Both the position numbers and the translations under genes were made by a program. Below the pieces are notes generated by a model that saw nothing but the letters and a program-made list of their open reading frames with translations, made no database searches and was not told where the DNA came from. From Sphingomonas sp. SUN019 (GTDB taxonomy: Bacteria; Pseudomonadota; Alphaproteobacteria; Sphingomonadales; Sphingomonadaceae), in assembly GCF_024758705.1 (NCBI RefSeq), contig NZ_CP096971.1, forward strand, positions 3,439,501 through 3,503,500: 64,000 nucleotides of DNA, given 5' to 3'. Of the stretch, positions 24,870 through 33,325 are shown piece after piece (the stretch's first letter is position 1; every line of letters begins with the position of its first letter).

Positions 24870-27274
24870 GGGTGCGGCGTATTGCTCACCATTGGATGCT
24901 AGCGGTCGTGGCCGCGACGCTCGTCTCGCCCACGATGTTGGTGGCGGCAAATCGTCAGGATGTCCGATTCGAGGAAACCGTCGCGACCATAAAAGCGACG
25001 ATGCTAAGTGACCCGGCGCGAGCGATCGCGATCACAGAGGAAGTGCTGCATGATCGCGCGACGACGGTAGCGCCGAAGCGTCGCGCCACGATGAAATGGT
25101 TGCTGGGAGAAGCCTACAGCCGAACTGAAAAGCCGAAGCGCGCCGTTGTACTTCTGGCCGAGGCGCGCTCAATCGTAGAAAAGGTCGCACCGCGCTCGCG
25201 ATTGCACGCCGATATCCTGCTTTCGGAAGGCAGCGTTCGAACCGCTATGGGTCACGTGGCGCTCGCATTAAGCGATATCCAAAAGGCGCATGGCATGTTT
25301 CGCGACGAAGGTGAAACGCGCAGTCAAGCAAAGGCGCTGATACTGCTTTCGATGCTGCACGCAAGCGGCAACGATCACTTGAGCGCGCTTCGCTATCTCG
25401 ATCAGGCGATCGACGTTTACAAGGCCGACCCGGGACTATCTCTGGCCATCTACAATGCGCGCGGCAATGCCTTCAAGGAATTGACCCGATACCCGGCGGC
25501 CGAGACGCAATATGCAAAGGCGTTGACCTTGGCGCGCGGATTGAAGAGCGCCTTGCTGACCGCTCAGGTTCTGTCCAACGTTGCCCGCGTTCGAATGATG
25601 CAGGGCGATGTGGCGCGCGCTCGGGTCGCAATTGATGAAGGAATGGCACTCGCGCGTCGAAGTGACGCGGCGGGAACGTTGCCGATCTTTCGCGCTTTAG
25701 CTGCACAGGCCGCGTTTCAGCGTGGAGACCTGGGCATTGCTGAGCGGCTGATCGACGAACGCTTTCGGGGCGTCGATCTTATCACGACAACACCGCAAGA
25801 TCGCGACGCGCACGCTACCGCTTACCGCATCTATCAGCAGCGCGGACGCGCCGCCGACGCGCTGGCGCACCTCGCCGCCCTGAAAAGGCTCGACGATCAG
25901 GCGACCGAACTGGCGCGATCGAACAGCGCCGCGCTGGCCGGGGCGCGGTTCGATTTTGCCAACCAGGAATTGCGGATCGCCAAGCTGAAGGCGGACGATC
26001 TGCAAAAGACGGTCGCGTTCGAGCGCGATCGGTCGCGCAGCCAGCTGACGATGTTCGCCGGGGCCGGGATCGCCACGCTGTTGATCATCGCGATACTGGG
26101 CATCGGGTTGTTCACGATCCGCCGCAGCCGCAACAAGCTGGCGATCAGCAACACCGCGCTGGGCAAGGCGCTGGCGGCGAAGACCGAATTCCTGGCCACC
26201 ACCAGTCATGAAATCCGTACGCCGCTGAACGGCATCCTCGGCATGACGCAGGTGATGCTGGCCGATCGCGCGATGGATGCGGCGACCCGCGAACGGCTGA
26301 CCGTGGTGCACGGGGCGGGCGTTACGATGCGCGCGCTGGTCGACGACATCCTCGATGTCGCCAAGATGGAGACGGGCAAGATGACGATTGAAGCCACGCC
26401 GATGGATGCGCGTGCGACGATCGCCGATGCGGCGCAGATGTGGGGCGAACAAGCGCGGGGCAAGGGCCTGTCCTTCACGCTGGCGCTGGATGACGGCCTC
26501 GGCTGGATCGTCGGGGATGCGGCGCGCATTCGGCAGATCGTGTTCAACCTGTTGTCGAATGCGGTGAAGTTCACCGCAAACGGCCACGTCACCTTGTCCT
26601 CGCAGATCGTCGGGGACCGCTGGCGCCTAATCGTCGCCGACAGCGGGATCGGCATCGCGCCCGACCATCACGAGGAGATATTCGAAGCGTTCCGTCAGGC
26701 GGACGCCGGGACCACCCGGCAATTCGGTGGCACGGGCCTTGGCCTGTCCATCTGCCGCAACCTGTCGCGCGCGATGGATGGCGACGTGACGGTCGAAAGC
26801 GTTTTGGGGCAGGGCGCGACGTTCACGCTCGATCTGCCGCTGGTCCGCGCCGAAACCACAACGGCCGCACCGGCCGCGGACGGAGCAGGGGTATTGGTCG
26901 TCGATCGCAATCCGATCACGCGCTCGATGCTCAAGGCGTTGCTCGAGCCGCGTGGCGGCGCAGTGACCTTCGCCGATTCGGCGGCGGACGCGCTGGAGTG
27001 GATCGCGACGGATCGCCCCGCGACGATCTTGCTGGATGCCGCCACGCTCGGCGCGGCGGACGCGTTGCCGACGGCGGTCGCGCCGATCGCCGCTGCTGCC
27101 CGCGGCGCGATCATCGCATTGCTCGGTCCTCCGCTCTGCCCTGACGCTCACGCCGCGGTGCTGGCGGCGGGTGCGACGACGGTCATTGCGAAGCCGATCG
27201 GCAAGGACGCGTTGATCGAGCGCCTGTTTGGCGACGAACCGAGCGTATCCGTGCTTGTGCCGCAAGCGGCGTGA
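24854..27274 (+). CDS. TPR-sensor hybrid histidine kinase with degenerate receiver
   Basis: 806-residue membrane kinase. A signal/anchor sequence (about residues 10-32) precedes a periplasmic helical region with TPR-like repeats (about 40-385), a membrane helix (about 398-422, LTMFAGAGIATLLIIAILGI), HisKA with phosphorylatable His452 in FLATTSHEIRTPLNG, HATPase_c (N box FNLLSNAVKFT, G1 DSGIGI, G2 GGTGLGLSI), and a C-terminal receiver. The receiver keeps LLD and the AKPIG Lys but has VVDRN in place of the acidic pair and no Thr in the ALLG strand, so it is probably inactive. Phosphate may pass to the separate receiver encoded 54 bp downstream. Confidence 0.9.
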   Translation: MEARLRVRRIAHHWMLAVVAATLVSPTMLVAANRQDVRFEETVATIKATMLSDPARAIAITEEVLHDRATTVAPKRRATMKWLLGEAYSRTEKPKRAVVLLAEARSIVEKVAPRSRLHADILLSEGSVRTAMGHVALALSDIQKAHGMFRDEGETRSQAKALILLSMLHASGNDHLSALRYLDQAIDVYKADPGLSLAIYNARGNAFKELTRYPAAETQYAKALTLARGLKSALLTAQVLSNVARVRMMQGDVARARVAIDEGMALARRSDAAGTLPIFRALAAQAAFQRGDLGIAERLIDERFRGVDLITTTPQDRDAHATAYRIYQQRGRAADALAHLAALKRLDDQATELARSNSAALAGARFDFANQELRIAKLKADDLQKTVAFERDRSRSQLTMFAGAGIATLLIIAILGIGLFTIRRSRNKLAISNTALGKALAAKTEFLATTSHEIRTPLNGILGMTQVMLADRAMDAATRERLTVVHGAGVTMRALVDDILDVAKMETGKMTIEATPMDARATIADAAQMWGEQARGKGLSFTLALDDGLGWIVGDAARIRQIVFNLLSNAVKFTANGHVTLSSQIVGDRWRLIVADSGIGIAPDHHEEIFEAFRQADAGTTRQFGGTGLGLSICRNLSRAMDGDVTVESVLGQGATFTLDLPLVRAETTTAAPAADGAGVLVVDRNPITRSMLKALLEPRGGAVTFADSAADALEWIATDRPATILLDAATLGAADALPTAVAPIAAAARGAIIALLGPPLCPDAHAAVLAAGATTVIAKPIGKDALIERLFGDEPSVSVLVPQAA

Positions 27275-27328
27275 GCCGATAATGATAACGGCCATGAAAC
27301 GACCGATCAGCCGTCCGGGCCACGCCCC

Positions 27329-27715
27329 ATGAACGTTCTCTTCATCGAGGACGACCGGATGAATCGCCGCGTCGTGCGTGACATGCTCGACGTCGCGGGC
27401 GTGACGATGGTCGAAGCCGAAAGCGCCGAAGACGGGCTCGGCATCATCGACGAACAGGATTTTGATATCCTGCTGGTCGACCTGCGAATGCCCGGCATGG
27501 ACGGCATCACGGCGATCGGACACATTCGCGCGCGGGGCGATGCGAAGGGGCGCACCCCGATCATCGTCGTCACCGCCGACACCGCGGTCGACCTGCGCGA
27601 ACGCTGCCTGGCGGCGGGGGCGGACGACGTGATCTTCAAACCTGTGGCGATGGATATCCTGTTCGACGCGATGGGCCGCGTGCTGGCGTCGCGCGAAGAC
27701 GGGATGATCGGCTAG
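27329..27715 (+). CDS. single-domain response regulator (CheY-like)
   Basis: 128-residue receiver with a complete active site: acidic cluster E7-D8-D9, phospho-acceptor D51 in LLVDLRMPGMDG, T82 and K104 in FKPVA. No output domain follows. It is encoded just after the TPR hybrid kinase, whose own receiver looks degenerate, and is a natural partner for it. Its stop shares the tetranucleotide CTAG with the stop of the convergent methyltransferase gene. Confidence 0.9.
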   Translation: MNVLFIEDDRMNRRVVRDMLDVAGVTMVEAESAEDGLGIIDEQDFDILLVDLRMPGMDGITAIGHIRARGDAKGRTPIIVVTADTAVDLRERCLAAGADDVIFKPVAMDILFDAMGRVLASREDGMIG

Positions 27716-28554
27716 GTCTTCGGGAACCGGCCGAGCGTCGCGGCGAGCGACGTCGTACCGCTGCCACGCCGCGCCGGTTTCGGCTGATCGGGGGCAGGCG
27801 CCCAGCCGGTCAGATAAACGATCTCGAACCGTTCGGTTGTGCGGCCGTCGGAGTCGGCCTTCGCCGCGAACGCCGCCGCCGCCACAGCGAGCGTATCGCG
27901 GCGCAGCGCGCGGCGTTCACGCAGCAGGTTCGACGCCGCCATCCCGCGCAGATCGTCAAGCAGGCGGTCGACCCCGCCGTAGCGGACGCGCACCGTCTCG
28001 ACATCGGCAACGGGCAAGGCAAATCCCGCGCGGACCAGCAGGTCGCCCGCCGCCCGCACATCGATCTGCGGGTGCAGCCGCGGGGCGGGCCGGTCGCCCT
28101 CCGCGGTGCGCAACGCTTCACGCAGCGCGGCAAGCGATCCCGCGCCCGCGAACGCCGCCAGGAACAGTCCGTCCGGCCGCAGCACGCGCCGCGCCAGCGT
28201 CAGCGCCCCGGGCAGGTCGTTGACCTGATCCAGCACCCCCGCCGACACCACCAGATCGAAACTGGCGTCGGCGAACGGCAGGTGATCCTCATCCGCCTGC
28301 ACGCCGCCCGCAGCTTTCGCGAAGCCAAACCCGGCGTCGGTCCGCGCAACACGCGCGCCAGGCGGCGGCACGAACGCACCGTCGAAGCACCCGAGGTCGA
28401 GCACGTCGGTGAACGCGCGCGTCACGCTGTCCAGCCGCTCCGCAATCCCGTCGAGCATCGTCTCGCGCAGGAATGCGTGCGCCGCGTAACCGGGCGCGGC
28501 GCGATCGCGACGGCTGCGGCGCGCGGCGGGGTCGAAGATTTCGGGCGGCTGCAT
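27712..28554 (-). CDS. class I SAM-dependent methyltransferase
   Basis: 280-residue methyltransferase of the BioC/NDUFAF5-like type. Motif I is VLDLGCFDGAF (about residues 50-60), with the acidic loop and VVSAGVLDQVNDLPGAL as post-I/II regions. The start at 28554 (MQPPEIFDPAARRSRRDRA) is chosen because the N-terminal FDPAARRxRRDRA segment is typical of this group; longer in-frame starts run antisense into comF. The gene is divergent from comF with a 46-bp gap. The substrate is not certain; family members act in respiratory complex I assembly or biotin synthesis. Confidence 0.78.
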   Translation of the reverse strand: MQPPEIFDPAARRSRRDRAAPGYAAHAFLRETMLDGIAERLDSVTRAFTDVLDLGCFDGAFVPPPGARVARTDAGFGFAKAAGGVQADEDHLPFADASFDLVVSAGVLDQVNDLPGALTLARRVLRPDGLFLAAFAGAGSLAALREALRTAEGDRPAPRLHPQIDVRAAGDLLVRAGFALPVADVETVRVRYGGVDRLLDDLRGMAASNLLRERRALRRDTLAVAAAAFAAKADSDGRTTERFEIVYLTGWAPAPDQPKPARRGSGTTSLAATLGRFPKT

Positions 28555-28600
28555 CGCGCGGCGGCTTGTGCCGTGCGCCGGGCGCGGCGACAAGGGCGCG

Positions 28601-29338
28601 ATGCACGCCGCGCTCGGCACATTGTTCGCATTGGCGCTGCCCCCGCGTTGCCCCGGATGCGGCTGCGTCACGGCGGCGGACCACCGCTTCTGCGCCGGTT
28701 GCTGGTCATCGTTGCACTTCATCGCGCCGCCCTGGTGCGCCGCCTGCAACCTGCCGTTCGATCATGACCGGGGGGAGGGCATGGTATGCGGCGCGTGCAT
28801 CGCCCGCCCGCCGCGCCACGCGGGCGTGCGCGCCGCGGTCGCTTACGGGCCGGTCGCGCGCAACGTCGCGCTGCGGTTGAAGTACGCCGGCCGCACCGCC
28901 TTCGCCGAAACCGCGGCGAGGTTGATGGCGCGGCATCTGCCGGGCGACACCGACCTGATCCTGTCGGTGCCGCTGCACCGGCGGCGGCTGTGGTCGCGCA
29001 GTTACAATCAGGCGGCGCTGATCGCCACCGCGCTGGGGCGGATCGGCGGGGTTCGCAGCGATGCGCGGTTGCTCGAACGAACGAAGCCGACGCCGGTCCT
29101 GCGCGGCCTGAACCCGAGCGAACGCCGAAGGGCGGTACGCGGCGTGTTCGGACTGGCGACGGGCGGCGCGGGGGCGGTCAAAGGACGCGCGATCGTGCTG
29201 GCCGACGACGTGTACACCAGCGGCGCGACCGCGGACGCCTGCACCCATGCGTTGCTGCGCGCGGGCGCGGCGAGCGTCACCATCCTGTGCTGGGCGCGGG
29301 TGCTGCCCGACGGCGACGGCCTCAGCACCGCCGATTGA
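28601..29338 (+). CDS. comF: ComF family phosphoribosyltransferase-like protein
   Basis: 245-residue protein with an N-terminal zinc-ribbon-like region (CPGCGC, CAGC, CAAC, CGAC pairs in residues about 17-70) and a C-terminal type I phosphoribosyltransferase fold with the PRPP loop VLADDVYTSGAT. The conserved SVPLHRRRLWSRSYNQA signature is typical of ComF. The ATG at 28601 is preferred over an upstream GTG because CAAGGGCGCG sits immediately before it. ComF is linked to DNA uptake in some bacteria; here the conserved neighbourhood (grxC, amidase, DUF1178) is the usual alphaproteobacterial one. Confidence 0.88.
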   Translation: MHAALGTLFALALPPRCPGCGCVTAADHRFCAGCWSSLHFIAPPWCAACNLPFDHDRGEGMVCGACIARPPRHAGVRAAVAYGPVARNVALRLKYAGRTAFAETAARLMARHLPGDTDLILSVPLHRRRLWSRSYNQAALIATALGRIGGVRSDARLLERTKPTPVLRGLNPSERRRAVRGVFGLATGGAGAVKGRAIVLADDVYTSGATADACTHALLRAGAASVTILCWARVLPDGDGLSTAD

Positions 29339-29369
29339 CAAGCGCCGCCCGCGCCCACACCTCTGACGC

Positions 29370-29627
29370 ATGGCAAAGATCGAAATCTACACCAAGGCGT
29401 TCTGCCCGTATTGCGCACGCGCGCTCCGCTTGCTGTCCGACAAGGGCGTCGAATCGGAAGAATTCGACATCACGATGGGCGGGCCGAAGCGCGTCGAGAT
29501 GATCGACCGCGCGAACGGCCGCACCACCGTGCCGCAGGTGTTCATCGACGGACGCCATATCGGCGGATCGGACGATCTGGCCGCCCTGGACCGCGACGGA
29601 AAGCTCGACGCGCTGCTCGCCGCGTGA
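29370..29627 (+). CDS. grxC: glutaredoxin, GrxC type
   Basis: 85-residue dithiol glutaredoxin. The active site is C12-P-Y-C15; the glutathione-binding TVPQVF cis-Pro motif and GGSDDL complete the fold. It reduces disulfides and glutathionylated proteins in the cytoplasm. The stop overlaps the GTG start of the next gene (GTGA). Confidence 0.95.
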   Translation: MAKIEIYTKAFCPYCARALRLLSDKGVESEEFDITMGGPKRVEMIDRANGRTTVPQVFIDGRHIGGSDDLAALDRDGKLDALLAA

Positions 29628-30445
29628 GGATCGCGCTGCTCCAGATGACGAGCGGCGTCGATCCGGCGGCGAACGCCGATACGTTGCGAAAGGCCGTGGC
29701 CGATGCGGCGGCGGGCGGCGCGGCGATGCTGTTCACGCCGGAAATGTCCGGCCTGCTGGATCGCGACCGTGCGCGCGCGGCGGCGTCGATCGTAGCGGAG
29801 GACGACGACCGCGTACTCGCGGCGGTTCGGGAAGCCGCGGCGACCGTCGGAATTTGGGTTCACCTCGGCTCGTTGGCGCTCCGTCGCCCCGATGGCAGGC
29901 TCGCCAATCGCGGGTTCGTGATCGACGACGCGGGAGAAATCCGCGCGCGCTACGACAAGATCCATTTGTTCGACGTCGACCTGCCGACCGGTGAAAGCTG
30001 GCGCGAATCCGCGGCCTATGCCGGCGGCGACGCGGCGGTCTTGGTCGATACGCCCGCCGGACCGTTGGGACCGACGATCTGCTACGATCTGCGCTTTCCC
30101 GACCTCTATCGCGCATTGAGCGACGCAGGCGCGACGGTCCTCAGCGTCCCCGCCGCCTTCACCCGTCCCACCGGTGCGGCGCACTGGCATCTGCTGCTCC
30201 GCGCGCGCGCAATCGAGGCGGCGGCGTTCGTCGTCGCGGCGGCGCAGACCGGCGAACACGCCGACGGTCGCGCCACCTACGGCCATTCGCTGGTGATCGA
30301 TCCGTGGGGAGAAGTGTTGCTCGACATGGGCGAGGAGGCTGGGCTGGGCTTCGCCGAGATCGATCCCGCGGCGGTCGCATCCGTACGCGAACGCATTCCG
30401 GTCATCGCGCATCGCCGCCCCATCCCGGCGGTAACGGTGGCATGA
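29624..30445 (+). CDS. carbon-nitrogen hydrolase (nitrilase superfamily, Nit-type)
   Basis: 273-residue amidase-fold protein. The catalytic triad is Glu40 (FTPE), Lys112 (RYDKIHLFD) and Cys153 (TICYDLRFP). The N-terminus VRIALLQMTS and overall length match Nit2/NitFhit-type proteins, which act as omega-amidases or deaminated-glutathione amidases; a glutathione-related role would suit the coupled glutaredoxin gene. The GTG start overlaps the grxC stop, and the stop overlaps the DUF1178 start (ATGA). Confidence 0.9.
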   Translation: MRIALLQMTSGVDPAANADTLRKAVADAAAGGAAMLFTPEMSGLLDRDRARAAASIVAEDDDRVLAAVREAAATVGIWVHLGSLALRRPDGRLANRGFVIDDAGEIRARYDKIHLFDVDLPTGESWRESAAYAGGDAAVLVDTPAGPLGPTICYDLRFPDLYRALSDAGATVLSVPAAFTRPTGAAHWHLLLRARAIEAAAFVVAAAQTGEHADGRATYGHSLVIDPWGEVLLDMGEEAGLGFAEIDPAAVASVRERIPVIAHRRPIPAVTVA

Positions 30446-30870
30446 TCGTCTTCGACCTGCGCTGCGATGGCGGACATGTGTTCGAGGCATGGTTCGCTTC
30501 GTCCACCGCATGGGAGGATCAGCGCACACGCGGACTGGTCGCATGCCCGATCTGCGGCGCGACCGACGTTGCGAAGGCGGTGATGGCCCCGCGTGTCTCG
30601 GCAAAGGGCAACAGCAACGACGCCCCGCCGCCCGCGCGCGTGAAAGAAATGCTGAACGCGCTCGCCGCCGCGCAGGCCAAGGCGCTCGACGGATCGCGCT
30701 GGGTCGGCCGCAAGTTCGCCGAAGAGGCGCGCGCGATCCACGATGGCGACCGTCCGCACGAAACGATCCACGGCCAGGCGACGATCGCGGAGGCGAAGGC
30801 GCTAGCCGACGACGGCGTCCCCGTCGCGCCGCTTCCCCTGCCGATCACCCCGCCCGACGCCACCAACTGA
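30442..30870 (+). CDS. DUF1178 family protein
   Basis: 142-residue conserved alphaproteobacterial protein. The N-terminus MIVFDLRCDGGHVFEAWF and a CPICGA pair suggest a zinc ribbon; a helical segment (ARVKEMLNALAAAQAKAL) and the GRKFAEEARAIHDG signature follow. Function unknown. It is translationally coupled to the amidase gene. Confidence 0.88.
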   Translation: MIVFDLRCDGGHVFEAWFASSTAWEDQRTRGLVACPICGATDVAKAVMAPRVSAKGNSNDAPPPARVKEMLNALAAAQAKALDGSRWVGRKFAEEARAIHDGDRPHETIHGQATIAEAKALADDGVPVAPLPLPITPPDATN

Positions 30871-30911
30871 TTGACCGTCCGCGGTGCGCGGGATACCGAT
30901 CGCTCCCGGAT

Positions 30912-30990
<79 letters not shown>

Positions 30991-31067
30991 TCCACCCTGC
31001 GCTCGAATGACTTGTTGGAAAATGTTGCTGATATGTTCTCACCGCGTTTACGGAACGGGGTGGCGGC

Positions 31068-32188
31068 ATGGAATTATCGGCGCAGGACAGGCGACGGGCG
31101 TTTTCTCATTGGGTGCGGACAGGGTTTTGGCCGGCGGTGCGAACTGCCGACGGGGCTGAACTGAAGTTCAATCCGTATCACAACCCCGCAACGGACAGTT
31201 CACCTTCGCGCCGGGTGGACCGCGCTCGCTGAGCAACGTGATCGTTTCCGAGCGTGGCCGGGCGCAGTTCCTCAGGACGGCCTCCTCGCCATCAAATCCT
31301 GTCCGGCCCGTTTCGGTCGAGGCATCGAACGAGTCGACGGCGCGCCTGTCGGATGCAGTGTATGTGCCGAGCGAGAACGATGCGCGGTTAGTGCCTGCGC
31401 AAATCTCACGCGGATCGATGACTCGTCGTGGCGGCAACAGCCGCGCGTTCGAGGATCCGATGACGCTGGAGCAGACCTTTCCCGGACTACGCGACGCGCC
31501 GGGCGGTTCAATTATCGCGGTCGCGAACAGCATTTTCGATCTCACGGGACCAGCGCGGGAGGCAACTGCGCAACTAACCCTGAATTGGTCAAATACGCTA
31601 ATCAATCAGATTGCGGCGATCGATCCGGCTTACCGATTTGACTCGCTGGGCTTTCCGGAAACACTTCAAGGTCAAATCAACCAACTGAACCGCCTGCGCT
31701 TCGACCGAGCAGCCGCATTTATGCGCGTGAAGGGCGAATTGCGTCCGTTATAGGTTGAGACCCTGCGATTCATCCAGGCGAGTGCAGACCGCGCTTATGA
31801 TCACGGCGTTGAGCGTATCGAATCCGGAAAGCTGAAAATTCGTTTGTCCAGGCAGGAAATGCTGGGCAACTATATCGATCAAAGAGTCCGTCTCGATCTT
31901 CGCCGACGCTACGGTCAATATGGAATTGATTCAGCCAGAAAAGGCCCGGTCCGCGTTAACCGTCGCGAGAACGATACGTCTGGCTCCGAGCTGACATTTC
32001 GGCGGCCGGATGCGAGGGTCGGGAACATTGCCTACGACGTTACGCTTACACAAAAAATGCTTAAAACACCACAAGTTCGAGGATTTTTCGGCGCGGATTT
32101 TGCGCCTACTCACGTCGTCATTATCCGTCCACGACGGGTCGGCCCCGACAGCACTTACATTATCACGCGCCCGGAGACGAAGCGATGA
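31068..32188 (+). pseudogene. broken polymorphic-toxin-like gene (frameshift plus in-frame stop)
   Basis: One ancestral ORF can be rebuilt from three open segments. Segment 1 (31068-31232) encodes MELSAQDRRRAFSHWVRTG..ELKFNPYHNP and then runs out of frame. Removing the effect of a one-base loss near 31188-31192 (GCAACGG where GCAAACGG would keep frame) leads straight into segment 2, NGQFTFAPGGPRSLSN.., which stops at TAG 31751-31753. The same frame stays open after this single stop through segment 3 to 32188. The N-terminus recalls a (D)GxELKFNPxHDPxNGxFTF leader seen, from memory, on variable proteins of sphingomonads. The C-terminus (RRPDARVGNIAYDVTLTQK..VRGFF) could be a PD-(D/E)xK-type nuclease; this is inference. 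It is probably non-functional. Confidence 0.72.
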
Positions 32189-32586
32189 GCCGCTACTTCA
32201 CTAGTTCCTATCACAATCCGGAGCCTTACATTCCCGGATCACTGAGCGAGATCGACGATCTGATTGGTTGCATGGTTTTCGGTGCACCGACATTCATAGA
32301 CGAGTCCGACGTGTTCCCGGAACAAAACATCGACACCGAGTTCCACGCGCTCGTCGAAGGTTTCGGCAAGGTCCGTAAGAAATTGGGCGAGGAGCGTTAT
32401 GCCGTACTGGTGGACCTGGCCACACGCGCGAAGGCGCTGTTCGTCGATGATCCGGCGGACGATAACGGCAAGACCAATCAGGGCCGTGATCTGCTCTACG
32501 AAATGGAAGACGTGATCCAGGCCGCGCGATCGCGGCGGGCGGCTGAGAAATTACCCGACGATGACCGCGACATCAGCGGCGACTGA
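32185..32586 (+). CDS. uncharacterised small acidic protein, candidate immunity protein
   Basis: 133-residue acidic protein with an intact frame and no recognised family. Its ATG overlaps the stop of the broken toxin-like gene as ATGA, the arrangement expected for a toxin-immunity pair. Predicted features are soluble and helical (LVEGFGKVRKKLGEERYAVL and LLYEMEDVIQAARSRRAAEK), with no signal peptide or membrane segment. If it is an immunity protein it has lost its cognate intact toxin here and may persist as an orphan protecting against siblings. Function is inferred from position only. Confidence 0.6.
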   Translation: MSRYFTSSYHNPEPYIPGSLSEIDDLIGCMVFGAPTFIDESDVFPEQNIDTEFHALVEGFGKVRKKLGEERYAVLVDLATRAKALFVDDPADDNGKTNQGRDLLYEMEDVIQAARSRRAAEKLPDDDRDISGD

Positions 32587-32615
32587 CGCCGTTCCGCGCC
32601 GCCGCGAGAAACCTG

Positions 32616-32721
32616 CCACCCGTCACCCCGGCCTGCTGCCGGGTTCCGCGCGCGGTGTCGGCCGCCACGAAGGGGCGCGCGATCGCGGGAGGACGCCGGG
32701 CTGACCCGGCATGACGGGTGG
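32616..32721. repeat. REP-like inverted repeat element
   Basis: Outer 10-bp arms CCACCCGTCA and TGACGGGTGG pair perfectly across 106 bp; inner CCCCGGCCTGCTGCCGGG and GCCGGGCTGACCCGGC segments can form further hairpins. It resembles the dispersed CGTCACCCCGG... palindromic elements common in alphaproteobacterial intergenic regions. It separates the toxin cassette from the SWIB gene. Confidence 0.65.
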
Positions 32722-32734
32722 AGGAAAGCGGCGG

Positions 32735-33022
32735 TTACGCCTTTACGTGTTGTGCGATGTGCTTGTTCATTTCGAACATCGTCACCTTGTCCTTACCGAA
32801 CACCTTCTTCAGTTTGTCGTCGGCCAGGATCTCGCGCTTGTTCTCCGGGTTCTGCAGGTTGTTCTTCTTGATGTATTCCCACATCTTGCTGATCACTTCA
32901 CTGCGCGGCAACCGGTCGTTGCCGACGACCGCGCCCAGCTCGGGCGACGGCTGAACCGGAGCATGGATGCCGCCGGTCTTGGGTGCGCCATCCTTGGCGG
33001 CGGGTGTCTTCGTGGTAGCCAT
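32735..33022 (-). CDS. SWIB/MDM2 domain protein
   Basis: 95-residue small protein. After a flexible Thr/Lys/Pro-rich start (residues 1-25), residues about 28-92 match the SWIB fold: LGAVVGNDRLPRSEVISKMWEYIKKNNLQ.. and LADDKLKKVFGKDKVTMFEMNKHI. SWIB domains are best known from eukaryotic chromatin remodellers but occur as stand-alone proteins in many Alphaproteobacteria and in Chlamydia, where DNA or topoisomerase interaction has been proposed. It lies downstream of the Tudor-like gene on the same strand (42-bp gap). Confidence 0.9.
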   Translation of the reverse strand: MATTKTPAAKDGAPKTGGIHAPVQPSPELGAVVGNDRLPRSEVISKMWEYIKKNNLQNPENKREILADDKLKKVFGKDKVTMFEMNKHIAQHVKA

Positions 33023-33064
33023 TGCATTCCTTCCTGTTGTGCCGGTTTTTCCGGCTATTCGGAA

Positions 33065-33280
33065 TCACGCCTTCTTTAGCGCGTCACGCTTGTGCGCCGC
33101 CTTTCCGCCATTGTCACTCCTGACGATGAACTGCGGTTCGTCCTTCGATGCGGCGACCTTGTGCCCCTTGATGGTCGTCGGCTCGGTCTGCTTTTTCTCC
33201 ACCTTGCCGTGCGCGGTGCCGCCGTGGCTGTTCCACGTCACCTTGTCGCCCTTCTTCAGATCGGTCACACGCGCCTCCAT
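33065..33280 (-). CDS. DUF2945 / hypervirulence-associated Tudor-like protein
   Basis: 71-residue basic protein. The pattern LKKGDKVTWNSHGGTAHGKVEKK and the C-terminal AAHKRDALKK match the DUF2945 (HVA1 Tudor-like) family, a small beta-barrel. Function is unknown; nucleic-acid or peptide binding is plausible from the fold. Met1 or the GTG five codons later could be the start. It is upstream of the SWIB gene and divergent from the S-formylglutathione hydrolase gene. Confidence 0.8.
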   Translation of the reverse strand: MEARVTDLKKGDKVTWNSHGGTAHGKVEKKQTEPTTIKGHKVAASKDEPQFIVRSDNGGKAAHKRDALKKA

Positions 33281-33325
33281 CTGGTTGAAGATGGATCAAT
33301 TCGCGGGCGGAGGGATTGGTTGCAC

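Noticed and set aside
31238..31753. Treating this open frame as an independent 171-residue gene
   Set aside because: It starts at a GTG inside a longer open frame and joins flanking segments by a one-base shift and a single stop; it is part of a broken gene.
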